Assembly: GCF_009371985.2 (NCBI RefSeq)
Contig: NZ_VIKU02000001.1
Span: forward strand, 1,240,001-1,304,000
Length of the DNA: 64,000 nucleotides
Direction: 5' to 3'
DNA from: Pelagihabitans pacificus
GTDB lineage: Bacteria > Bacteroidota > Bacteroidia > Flavobacteriales > Flavobacteriaceae
The notes under the pieces are model-generated. The model did not search any database, was not told the DNA's origin, and was given only the letters and a program-made list of their open reading frames with translations. Both the position numbers and the translations under genes were made by a program. Below are positions 56,801 to 64,000 of this stretch, piece by piece. The first letter of the stretch is position 1, and every line of letters begins with the position of its first letter.

Positions 56801-57283
56801 ATGAAAAAATTATTGAGCGTATTGGCCATCGGAGCTTTGTTAACAAGCTGTGGCGAAAAAAAGGAAGAAAAAAAAGAAGGTTTTGAAATGAACCGCACTA
56901 AGACCGAAGCGAAAACCACCGAGGCCGTCTCGGAAGGGGTACCTGTTGACATGGACAATGATGGGGTCGGGCCTTATAAGGATGTTACCTTCCCCGATGA
57001 GATCGACGCTGAATTGGCCGCGGCCGGGGAAGCAAAATACAGTGCGATTTGTATCGCCTGCCACGCTGCCGAAAAACGCATGATCGGACCTGCCCTAAAA
57101 GGTGTGTATGAAAGAAGAAGTCCGGCCTGGGTCATGAACATGATTATTGCTCCGGACAAAATGTTAAAGGAAGACCCCATTGCCAAAGCCCTTTTAAAGG
57201 AATACAATAATGCCATTATGCTCAATCAAAACCTCACGGAGGACGAAACCCGTGCAGTAGCGGAGTATTTACGGACGTTGTAA
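56801..57283 (+). CDS. Lipid-anchored c-type cytochrome
   Basis: 160 residues. Lipoprotein signal KKLLSVLAIGALLTSC, then a charged Lys/Glu linker (about 18-45), a MDNDGVGPYKDVT segment, and a single-haem class I cytochrome c domain with Cys84-x-x-Cys87-His88 (CIACH), MIGPALKGVY and a final LTEDETRAVAEYLRTL helix. Held at a membrane face in the periplasm; probably an electron shuttle. Last gene before the terminator at 57308-57344, and 74 bp after the YheT gene. Confidence 0.93.
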   Translation: MKKLLSVLAIGALLTSCGEKKEEKKEGFEMNRTKTEAKTTEAVSEGVPVDMDNDGVGPYKDVTFPDEIDAELAAAGEAKYSAICIACHAAEKRMIGPALKGVYERRSPAWVMNMIIAPDKMLKEDPIAKALLKEYNNAIMLNQNLTEDETRAVAEYLRTL

Positions 57284-57307
57284 AATAACAGATAGAACAA
57301 GTTGCGA

Positions 57308-57344
57308 AAGCTGCTGTCATTTGAATTGGTGACAGCAGTTTTTT
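57308..57344 (+). terminator. Rho-independent terminator after the cytochrome c gene
   Basis: CTGCTGTCA (57311-57319) pairs with TGACAGCAG (57330-57338) and is followed by TTTTTT. It marks the end of the NMO-bestrophin-YheT-cytochrome series, 25 bp after the last stop. Confidence 0.9.
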
Positions 57345-57371
57345 GTTTCCCAAAAGACAAACCTCTATCGA

Positions 57372-57671
57372 ATGGAAAATAGTTTGGTCACAACAATATT
57401 CTTTATTTTGGTCGCTCTGATTATCGTTAATTGGATTTCCGGTTATCTAGGTGTCGTACTTACCTCGCGCTATGAACCCCAAGAATCTTCCTCTTATTTA
57501 GGTGCCCATGGGCTGAAGCTCATCAAGGTCGTAAGGACAACCAGCGAATATGAAAAACAAAGTTCGGTCCTGATAGATTCCAGGTCATTGTTTCGGAAAA
57601 TGTATCCCGTCCGGAGTGTATGCCTTGTTATTACCTATTCTGAATATGAAGAGAAGAATATCATCCTATAG
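57372..57671 (+). CDS. Small membrane-anchored protein, not recognised
   Basis: 99 residues. One N-terminal hydrophobic helix (VTTIFFILVALIIVNWISGYLGVVL, about 6-30), then a soluble part with GAHGLKLIKVVRTTSEYEKQSSVL and a C-terminal VCLVITYSEYEEKNIIL. The helix followed by a mixed alpha/beta tail suggests a genuine protein. The ATG directly follows the terminator, so it has its own promoter or depends on read-through. Family unknown to me. Confidence 0.55.
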   Translation: MENSLVTTIFFILVALIIVNWISGYLGVVLTSRYEPQESSSYLGAHGLKLIKVVRTTSEYEKQSSVLIDSRSLFRKMYPVRSVCLVITYSEYEEKNIIL

Positions 57672-58061
57672 GTTGAATTGGTCAAATCCTGGAATAGATG
57701 GTCTTCTAAAGCACGTTCCATAAATCATTATAGGGAAACCAATATTCACCTTATGGATTCCTTAAACCAGGTTGATTGAAGGATAGTCTTCTATCTTGAA
57801 AATCGTTCGATATCTTCCAGTAAATCGTATCACAGTATATGGATTTTATTGGAAAAGTTGTCCTTTTCAAACGAATTCAAACGTCTTATTCGCAGATACA
57901 CCATGTAAATCTGTACGCAATGAAAGACGCAGTTATACTTTTAAAAGACCAGCCTACCTGTAAGGGAGCTTCCCAAAAAAGACGACAACAACTCCTATTA
58001 AAAAAATGGCTGGGATGGGCCGGGGGTTATAGTAGCTTAAAACAGGAAAAGCATACCAATA
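57672..58061. other. Intergenic region; one doubtful frame only
   Basis: About 390 bases between the small membrane protein and the SulP stop. One forward frame of 80 codons (57839-58081) exists; it is rich in Lys/Gln, runs into the SulP gene from the opposite strand and resembles no family. I therefore do not call it a gene. No terminator-like hairpin, tRNA or repeat was seen. Confidence 0.45.
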
Positions 58062-59687
58062 TTACAACCCCCAAAGATTGAATAGATTTTTTTCTTCCTC
58101 ATCTTTCTTTACCGGCTTGTCGACTACTACTTTGTAGGTTGGGTCTTCCATGACATTCACCTCGATAATGTCCTGCGCATTTTTTAACAGCCGGATACAG
58201 TCTTTACTCAGATGACGCAGATGTACCCTCTTGCCTACTTTTTGGTAGCGTTCCGTGATTTTGTTCAAGGCTTCGATGCCCGACATGTCCGCTACTCGGC
58301 TTTCCTGAAAATCAATGATTACCTCTTCGGGGTCATTCTGCACATCGAACTTTTCGGCGAACAGCGTCGTAGACCCGAAAAACAAAGGGCCATAAATTTC
58401 ATAATGCTTAACCCCATGTTCATCGACATACTTTCGGGCCCGGATGCGCTTTGCGTTCTCCCATGAATAGGCCAGAGCGGAGATGATAACCCCCAATAAA
58501 ACCGCTATGGCCAAATTATGGGTGATGGCGGTAATCAAAGTCACCAACACCATGACCACCACATCCGATTTGGGCATTTTCCCAAAAGTCCTGAAACTGG
58601 CCCACTCAAAGGTGCCGATGGCAACCATAAACATTAAACCTACCAAAGCGGCCATTGGCAAACGCTCGATTAAACTCGACCCGAACATGATAAAGACCAA
58701 CAGCATCACTGCCGCGGTAATCCCGGATAAGCGCGCTCTGGCTCCGGAAGAGGTATTGATCAAACTCTGCCCGATCATGGCACAACCGCCCATACCCGAG
58801 AGAAATCCAGAAAGGATGTTCGCGGTTCCCTGGGCCACACATTCCTTGTTGCCACTTCCGCGGGTATCGGTAATTTCATCGATAATGTTCAAGGTCAACA
58901 AACTTTCGATCAAACCTACGCCAGCCACAATAGCCGCATACGGAAAGATAATCTTGAAGGTCTCCAAGCTAAAGGGGATTTGGGGAATAGACAGCGGTGG
59001 AAATCCACCTTTGATCGTCTCTCCCTCAGCCATGGTATCGGCGACGGTAAGCGTCTCCACTCCAAAGCCCAATACAATGGCCGATACAACAATGATCGCA
59101 ACCAAGGACGAGGGAACCGCCTTGGTCAACTTGGGAAGTCCCCAAATGATTATCATGGTCAAAAGTGTTAGCCCGAGCATGATATACATTGGAGGCCCAG
59201 CGAGCAAATCGGAGGTTCCTTTTTGATAAAAATTCGGGAACTGTGCCATAAAGATGATAATGGCGAGTCCGTTTACAAAACCGAACATCACGGGATGGGG
59301 CACTAGCCGGATGAACTTTCCGAGTCGTAGCAACCCCGCCAAAATCTGAAGGATTCCGGCAATAACCACGGTAGCGAAGACATAATTTAAAATGGTCTCA
59401 GGCTCAATCCCGGGAAAATTGCGTTTTAGCTCCAATATCAATCCCACAAAAATCACGGCCACAGCACCGGTGGCTCCCGAAATCATTCCAGGACGACCTC
59501 CTAAAATGGAGGTTACCAAACAGAGGATAAATGCCGCGTACAAACCGGTCAAGGGTGAAAACCCTGGAATCAGCGCAAATGCAATGGCCTCGGGCACCAA
59601 GGCCAGCGCTACGGTCAAGCCGGAAAGTATTTCGGTCTTATAGTCTACCTTCTGCTTAAAGTCGAATAAATTCAGGTATTTCTTCAT
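58062..59687 (-). CDS. SulP-family anion transporter with STAS domain
   Basis: 541 residues. The SLC26/SulP membrane domain fills about 1-420: SGLTVALALVPEAIAFALIPGFSPLTGLYAAF, GGRPGMISGATGAVAV, GLIESLLTLNIIDE. A C-terminal STAS domain follows (about 435-530: EVIIDFQESRVADMSGIEALNKI). The family carries sulfate, bicarbonate or dicarboxylates; the substrate is undecided. It is a single gene with no sulfur-assimilation neighbours, so bicarbonate is a fair alternative to sulfate. Confidence 0.94.
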   Translation of the reverse strand: MKKYLNLFDFKQKVDYKTEILSGLTVALALVPEAIAFALIPGFSPLTGLYAAFILCLVTSILGGRPGMISGATGAVAVIFVGLILELKRNFPGIEPETILNYVFATVVIAGILQILAGLLRLGKFIRLVPHPVMFGFVNGLAIIIFMAQFPNFYQKGTSDLLAGPPMYIMLGLTLLTMIIIWGLPKLTKAVPSSLVAIIVVSAIVLGFGVETLTVADTMAEGETIKGGFPPLSIPQIPFSLETFKIIFPYAAIVAGVGLIESLLTLNIIDEITDTRGSGNKECVAQGTANILSGFLSGMGGCAMIGQSLINTSSGARARLSGITAAVMLLVFIMFGSSLIERLPMAALVGLMFMVAIGTFEWASFRTFGKMPKSDVVVMVLVTLITAITHNLAIAVLLGVIISALAYSWENAKRIRARKYVDEHGVKHYEIYGPLFFGSTTLFAEKFDVQNDPEEVIIDFQESRVADMSGIEALNKITERYQKVGKRVHLRHLSKDCIRLLKNAQDIIEVNVMEDPTYKVVVDKPVKKDEEEKNLFNLWGL

Positions 59688-59767
59688 GCCCTTGATTTTA
59701 AGCGGGCAAAAATACGGTTTATTCCCTTGATGGCCTTACATCCTTCAATTATTAGGAATATGACAAT

Positions 59768-60742
59768 TTACCAATTCCTTAATCCCAATAACTTTTCGCC
59801 AAGGAGCGATAATTTAGCAGTTTCATATTTGGTCTGTTCCCAGTTTCGGGGATCTCCGGGAAAAGCGTATCCTTCCGGGGCAATGCGATGTTTCCATGAA
59901 TTGATACGCCAATTACGCAATTCGGCATTGTCTTCTTCGGCGGGCATCATGGAAATATACTGGGCGACCCGTACTTTGTCCTTTGACTTGTTGGGGCGGA
60001 TGCCGTGGGGTTCGGTGCTGTTAAAGATCAACAGGTCGCCCGCTTCCATCTTTACTTTGACGATTTTGTCCTCCAAACCCGAAATATCGGGTTGAAAGCG
60101 ATCTCGATCTTCCGGTTGGGTCAGTTTCCAGGTATCGTAATTACGATATAGCCAAGGGATACACTGAAAGCCGCCCATACGCTCATCGGTCTGATCTGCC
60201 AACGCCAAGACACCCTGCACGTTTTGCGGACGCGTTTCCGGATCGTAGTCCCAATGGATGAATCCTTTTTTATCCGTTCCAGGCGGTAACGGAAAATTCA
60301 AATTGGCCCGGTCGATGGTCACCCATAGCTTCTCGGTTCCCCAGACATCGACAAAGGCATCGTACACTCGTGGCATCTGACGGTTGTTCCAAAGATGTTG
60401 GTGGTTGTACACCTCTACCATTCCGGTACCTGTTAGCTCTTTCATTTTCATCTCGGCCCTTGGAGGGGCATACCAAGTACTGGGGTCGCTAGGATTTTTT
60501 TCGTCAAATTCCCAGATAAAATCAGCCGTGGCCTTGGCCTGTTGTTTCGGGACCGCATTCTTTATTACGATATATCCGTTGTGTCTCCAGAACGCCCAAT
60601 CTTCCTCACTCAACACGCGTAATGGCTCCCCATTGGAACGGTCGTTCAGTTTTATTTTGCTACTGGTGGCAGTAGAAGGGTTCCCTGGGATTTCCTCATG
60701 GGCCTTATTGGCCATCTCGATTTTTGTAGTATCCGTTTTCAT
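59768..60742 (-). CDS. Phytanoyl-CoA dioxygenase (PhyH)-family oxygenase
   Basis: 324 residues, Fe(II)/2-oxoglutarate-dependent jelly-roll. WAFWRHNGYIVIKNAVPKQQAKATADFIWEF at the N-terminus; the facial triad is His and Asp in FIHWDYDPE and the distal His in STEPHGIRPNKSKDKVRVAQYI, where the Arg binds 2-oxoglutarate. It hydroxylates an unknown small molecule. It is divergent from an AraC regulator across a region with a direct repeat, so the regulator probably controls it. Confidence 0.92.
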   Translation of the reverse strand: MKTDTTKIEMANKAHEEIPGNPSTATSSKIKLNDRSNGEPLRVLSEEDWAFWRHNGYIVIKNAVPKQQAKATADFIWEFDEKNPSDPSTWYAPPRAEMKMKELTGTGMVEVYNHQHLWNNRQMPRVYDAFVDVWGTEKLWVTIDRANLNFPLPPGTDKKGFIHWDYDPETRPQNVQGVLALADQTDERMGGFQCIPWLYRNYDTWKLTQPEDRDRFQPDISGLEDKIVKVKMEAGDLLIFNSTEPHGIRPNKSKDKVRVAQYISMMPAEEDNAELRNWRINSWKHRIAPEGYAFPGDPRNWEQTKYETAKLSLLGEKLLGLRNW

Positions 60743-60803
60743 GCTTTTTTAACTTTCATTCGATGGTATAAAACTAAGTAGCGCTCTCGGTAAAATCCAC
60801 CTT

Positions 60804-60832
60804 AATATTGACCATTCTTTGAACAATATTGA
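60804..60832. promoter_or_regulatory. Direct-repeat site, likely AraC-family operator
   Basis: AATATTGA occurs at 60804-60811 and again at 60825-60832, in the same orientation and exactly 21 bp apart. This is the spacing known for paired AraC-family half-sites (two helical turns). It lies in the 141-bp gap between the divergent phyH and araC-like genes, 52 bp before the regulator ATG. An overlapping inverted repeat (AATATTG ... CAATATT) arises because AATATT is itself palindromic. The sequence is seen; regulator binding is inferred. Confidence 0.5.
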
Positions 60833-60883
60833 TTTTTTAACTTATAAACCATATAAATTGGGCCAATTTTGTTAAATTAAGGG

Positions 60884-61738
60884 ATGCGAATTGAACTGGA
60901 AACCATCGGAAAAGATAGTAAGAGTCCGTTTCGAATTCTTCACAACCCTAGATTGAACCATCTTTTTTATTGGCATTTTCATCCGGAATATGAGCTAGTA
61001 TATATCGAGGGGGCCAGCGCCATACGCCATGTGGGCGATCACATTTCGAACTATAACGATAGCGACCTCGTACTCATTGGGTCGAACATCCCTCATTTGA
61101 ATTTTGACCACGGTGTCCAAACGGCTTATAAAAAGGATGTCTTGCACATAAAACCCTTTTTGAAACAACAATTAATATCTGAAATTCCGGAATTAGACGC
61201 TGTTTACCAACTGTTTGAACGCTCCCGACATGGAATCGCCTTTTTTGGAAAAACAAGGGAAGAGGTAGGTAAACGGATGCAAGACCTACATCGACTGACC
61301 CACTTTCAACTTTTTATGGAAGTCTTACAGCTACTAGAACTTCTTGCCAATAGCACGGAGTATTCGTTGCTCCATGACCAACCCTTCGTAAATACCTACA
61401 ATAAAAAAGAACAAGAGCGATTGCGGCGCATCTACGCCTATGTCGATGAGTACTATCAACAGAAAATTGGTCTGGAAGAAATTGCAGCTTTCACCAATTT
61501 GGGCAAGGAGGCTTTTTGCCGCTATTTCAAAAAGGCGACCGGAACTACTTTTATTCAGTTTTTGAACCAATATCGAATCAGTCAGGCGAAACGTCTGTTA
61601 TTAATTGGTAAAAACAGCGGTGAGGCCTGTTACGAATGTGGTTTCGAAAGTCTTTCGTACTTTAACCGGACCTTTAAAAAAATTACCGGGGAGAACCCCA
61701 CCGAATTCAAAAAGAAACATCTCAACCGTAGACAATGA
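60884..61738 (+). CDS. AraC-family transcriptional regulator
   Basis: 284 residues. N-terminal cupin-like sensing domain (about 15-120: FYWHFHPEYELVYIEGASAIRHVGD, LVLIGSNIPHLNF), linker, then the AraC DNA-binding domain (about 180-280) with two helix-turn-helix units: IGLEEIAAFTNLGKEAFCRYFKKATG and SGEACYECGFESLSYFNRTFKKITGENPTEFKK. It probably senses a sugar or sugar acid. Its TGA overlaps the GH2 start (ATGA), and the direct repeat upstream is a likely target site, perhaps also for phyH. Confidence 0.94.
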   Translation: MRIELETIGKDSKSPFRILHNPRLNHLFYWHFHPEYELVYIEGASAIRHVGDHISNYNDSDLVLIGSNIPHLNFDHGVQTAYKKDVLHIKPFLKQQLISEIPELDAVYQLFERSRHGIAFFGKTREEVGKRMQDLHRLTHFQLFMEVLQLLELLANSTEYSLLHDQPFVNTYNKKEQERLRRIYAYVDEYYQQKIGLEEIAAFTNLGKEAFCRYFKKATGTTFIQFLNQYRISQAKRLLLIGKNSGEACYECGFESLSYFNRTFKKITGENPTEFKKKHLNRRQ

Positions 61739-63588
61739 TGAAAAATATCGCTTCCTTTGGTGTGCTCTTGATTTCCTTGACGCTTACGGGCCAGGAATTG
61801 TTCTTGCAGAATGCCTATAACCGAATAGCTACTTCTCTGAACGGGGAATGGAACTACATTGTAGACCCCTATGAAAACGGTTTTTATGACTATCGTTACG
61901 AGCCTTTTGAGAATGCGGAATCTGTGTCTAAAAATGCTTTTTTCACCAATAGTAAACCAACCGATAAAACCGACCTCATCGAGTATGATTTCGATAAGGC
62001 CCCATTGATAAAAGTCCCTGGGGACTGGAACACGCAAAAAGAAAAACTTTACTACTACGAAGGAACCGTCTGGTACAAAAAGTCCTTTGATTATACCAAG
62101 GCCCATGATTCCAATAGGGTGTTCGTTTATTTTGGCGCGGCGAACTATGAAGTTGATATCTATTTAAACGGGGAAAAATTAGGAAAGCACGTAGGAGGCT
62201 TTACGCCCTTTCAATTTGAGGTGTCCCCCTTGCTCAGGGAAAAAGACAACTTCCTTATCGTAAAGGTCGATAACAAACGGAAGCGGGAAGCCGTACCGAC
62301 CTTGAATACCGATTGGTGGAATTACGGAGGATTGACCAGGGACGTAAAACTGATAGAGACCCCAGGCACCTATATAAATGATTATTTCATACAGCTTAAG
62401 AAAGATGACAATCGATTGATTACTGGTTATCTTGAACTCAACGGCGATGATGTATCCAACAAAAAAATCACCCTTGAAATACCGGAATTGAAACTCAAAA
62501 AAGAGCTACTTACCAATGTCGAAGGGAAAGCCCTCTTGGAAATCAAAACAAAAAAAATCCAATATTGGAGTCCGGAAAATCCAAAACTTTATGAGGTACT
62601 ACTGCGCACGGATGGGGAAACACTACAAGACCATATCGGATTTCGGACCATCAACACCGAAGGAAAATATATTTTGCTTAATGGGGAACCGACTTTCTTA
62701 AGGGGTATCTGCCTTCATGAAGAAAGTCCCAACGAAGGGGGAGGACGGGCCAATTCGCAGGAGGAAGCCCGAAAACTATTAGGTTGGGCCAAGGAACTGG
62801 GCTGCAATTTTGTACGCCTGGCCCACTACCCCCATAACGAGTATATAATTCGCGAAGCGGATAAAATGGGAATCATGGTTTGGGAGGAGGACCCCGTTTA
62901 TTGGACCATCGACTGGGAAAACGAGGCGACCTACCGGAATGCCGAGAACCAACTTTCCGAAGTCATTCATCGCGATAAGAACCGTGCATCCGTCATCATT
63001 TGGTCAATGGCCAACGAAACCCCGACCAGTGGTGCGCGAAACGAATTTTTGGGAAGTCTTGCCGAACACGCTCGGCAAATGGACCCAACCCGACTCATCA
63101 GTGCAGCCTTGGAAATAAGTCGGTATGAGGGGAATCCCACTACCCTCACCATCAGCGATTCCTATGCCGATGTGGTCGATGTGTTGAGTTTTAACCAATA
63201 CATCGGCTGGTACGTGGGCACCCCCGAGCTTGCCCAACGGATTACATGGAAAATTACTCAGGACAAGCCAGTCATCATCTCGGAATTTGGTGCAGGTGCC
63301 AAATACGGATTTCACGGTGATGCCCTCACAAGGTGGTCTGAGGAGTACCAGGCCGACCTGTACAAAGAAACCTTAAAGATGATCGACAAAATTGAAAAAC
63401 TGCAGGGGGTTACGCCCTGGATCTTAAAGGACTTCCGATCACCCAGAAGACTTTTGAACGGAATCCAGGACGACTACAATCGAAAAGGGTTGATTTCGGA
63501 TAAAGGGGAAAAAAAACAAGCGTTTTTTGTGTTACAAGACTATTATCAAAAAAAGCCATGGAAAATGAGTAACAACTTCCCAAAGTGA
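61735..63588 (+). CDS. Glycoside hydrolase family 2, beta-glucuronidase-like
   Basis: 617 residues with a signal peptide (KNIASFGVLLISLTLTGQ). Three-part GH2 layout: sugar-binding jelly-roll (about 30-205), Ig-like sandwich (about 210-300) and TIM barrel (about 305-610). Acid/base Glu428 in IIWSMANET and nucleophile Glu517 in VIISEFGAG. The N-x-K carboxylate-recognition motif of beta-glucuronidases is present as Asn582-Arg583-Lys584 in DDYNRKGL, aligned with the NKKG of E. coli UidA. It likely releases a terminal uronic acid in the periplasm. The start overlaps the AraC stop by 4 bp. Related beta-galactosidase activity cannot be ruled out. Confidence 0.93.
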   Translation: MMKNIASFGVLLISLTLTGQELFLQNAYNRIATSLNGEWNYIVDPYENGFYDYRYEPFENAESVSKNAFFTNSKPTDKTDLIEYDFDKAPLIKVPGDWNTQKEKLYYYEGTVWYKKSFDYTKAHDSNRVFVYFGAANYEVDIYLNGEKLGKHVGGFTPFQFEVSPLLREKDNFLIVKVDNKRKREAVPTLNTDWWNYGGLTRDVKLIETPGTYINDYFIQLKKDDNRLITGYLELNGDDVSNKKITLEIPELKLKKELLTNVEGKALLEIKTKKIQYWSPENPKLYEVLLRTDGETLQDHIGFRTINTEGKYILLNGEPTFLRGICLHEESPNEGGGRANSQEEARKLLGWAKELGCNFVRLAHYPHNEYIIREADKMGIMVWEEDPVYWTIDWENEATYRNAENQLSEVIHRDKNRASVIIWSMANETPTSGARNEFLGSLAEHARQMDPTRLISAALEISRYEGNPTTLTISDSYADVVDVLSFNQYIGWYVGTPELAQRITWKITQDKPVIISEFGAGAKYGFHGDALTRWSEEYQADLYKETLKMIDKIEKLQGVTPWILKDFRSPRRLLNGIQDDYNRKGLISDKGEKKQAFFVLQDYYQKKPWKMSNNFPK

Positions 63589-63691
63589 TTTTGATCATGG
63601 TACGAATAGGTCAAAAAGCTCCTGTTCTTAGGTTCTCAGGTATTTTGATGTTCCCTAAAATTCCGCTACCTTAAGTATCAAATACCGGGGT

Positions 63692-64000
63692 ATGCCAATT
63701 CTTTCCAAAAAATCCTCCAAAAAGGACAAAGTCAAATATTTTGGAACCTTTCAAGGTGTTTTCACGCCCACCGTCCTGACCATTCTAGGGGTCATCATGT
63801 ACATACGACATCCTTGGGTGGTCGGCAATGCCGGAGTGGTCGGGGCCATGGTCATCGTGGCGATCTCGGTGGCGATTACCTTGTTTACAAGTTTATCGAT
63901 GGCTTCAATGACTACCAATATCCGGATCGAATCCGGGGGTGCCTTTTCCATTATTTCACAGTCATTGGGCTTGGAAATCGGAGGGAGTATCGGCATCCCG
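63692..64000 (+). CDS. SLC12-type amino acid permease/cation-chloride cotransporter, N-terminal part
   Basis: The first 103 codons from ATG 63692 run off the window. KKDKVKYFGTFQGVFTPTVLTILGVIMYIRHPWVVGNAG is the SLC12/APC signature at the first membrane span, followed by a second span (VVGAMVIVAISVAITLFTSLSMA) and NIRIESGGAFSIISQSLGLEIGGSIGIP. Bacterial members are rare compared with animal NKCC/KCC and are of unknown substrate. The gene starts 103 bp after the GH2 stop. Confidence 0.88.
   Translation, partial: MPILSKKSSKKDKVKYFGTFQGVFTPTVLTILGVIMYIRHPWVVGNAGVVGAMVIVAISVAITLFTSLSMASMTTNIRIESGGAFSIISQSLGLEIGGSIGIP

Noticed and set aside
57839-58081. 80-codon frame before the SulP gene
   Set aside because: No domain, poor context and overlap with the SulP 3' end; too weak to call as a gene.
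58483-59226. 247-codon plus-strand frame opposite the SulP gene
   Set aside because: Hydrophobic codons read in reverse give a long frame; SulP and STAS motifs on the minus strand are unambiguous.

Overview
The window looks like a chromosomal segment of a member of the Bacteroidota, most likely a marine Flavobacteriaceae. The pointers are four SusC/Oar/FecA-type TonB-dependent receptors, DUF5689, DUF1080 and Big_5 lipoproteins, a cysteine-poor DksA/TraR protein, a large eukaryote-like IleRS, single-chain GlyRS, and starts that are ATG or TTG without Shine-Dalgarno sequences. GC is moderate by eye, except for one AT-rich pseudogene near the left end. No rRNA, tRNA, CRISPR array, insertion sequence or prophage was seen.

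Layout. 1-3.1 kb: the 3' part of a siderophore-type TonB receptor and a beta-lactamase-fold serine hydrolase broken by two in-frame stops. 3.3-10.2 kb: housekeeping genes (GlyRS, coiled-coil membrane protein, ComF, Big_5 lipoprotein, omega-amidase-like nitrilase, NUDIX, ankyrin protein). 10.4-12.7 kb: a PAS histidine kinase and a single-domain response regulator. 12.7-18.0 kb: a TonB receptor, a DUF5689/lamin-tail lipoprotein and a divergent secreted endonuclease/phosphatase, a plausible nucleic-acid scavenging locus. 18.1-22.6 kb: DUF1080 protein, four-helix membrane protein and an Oar-like TonB receptor with a strong terminator. 22.8-29.1 kb: pgi, M23 peptidase, tryptophan 2,3-dioxygenase, DUF3108 protein and 4-hydroxyphenylpyruvate dioxygenase. 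29.3-33.4 kb: patatin/BamA-like fusion and uvrC. 33.4-34.0 kb: an AT-rich gap with a repeated TTTACAA motif and a possible 29-residue membrane peptide. 34.0-39.8 kb: 5-FTHF cyclo-ligase, lspA, a secreted adhesin-like protein, dksA-like and ileS. 40.0-43.6 kb: a repeat-built lipoprotein, and recO followed after 3 bp by a haem-type TonB receptor. 43.9-49.1 kb: gdhA, cystathionine gamma-synthase, DUF4163/DUF3298 lipoprotein, DinB, ArsC-like, EamA.

49.2-53.6 kb holds four co-directional genes for sugar handling (TIM-barrel isomerase, D-lyxose isomerase, hexuronate-type MFS carrier, Gfo/Idh/MocA oxidoreductase). 53.8-57.3 kb is a compact forward operon (nitronate monooxygenase, bestrophin, YheT hydrolase, cytochrome c) closed by a terminator. 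After a SulP transporter, 59.8-63.6 kb has a PhyH dioxygenase divergent from an AraC regulator that overlaps a GH2 gene. The GH2 enzyme carries the N-x-K signature of beta-glucuronidases. The PhyH/AraC gap contains an 8-bp direct repeat at exactly 21 bp, the geometry of an AraC-family operator. The window ends inside an SLC12-type cotransporter gene.

The two best candidates for a little-described system are the TonB receptor/lamin-tail/endonuclease locus and the split uronate/sugar region at 49-64 kb. All functions are read from motifs and context only; no database search was made.
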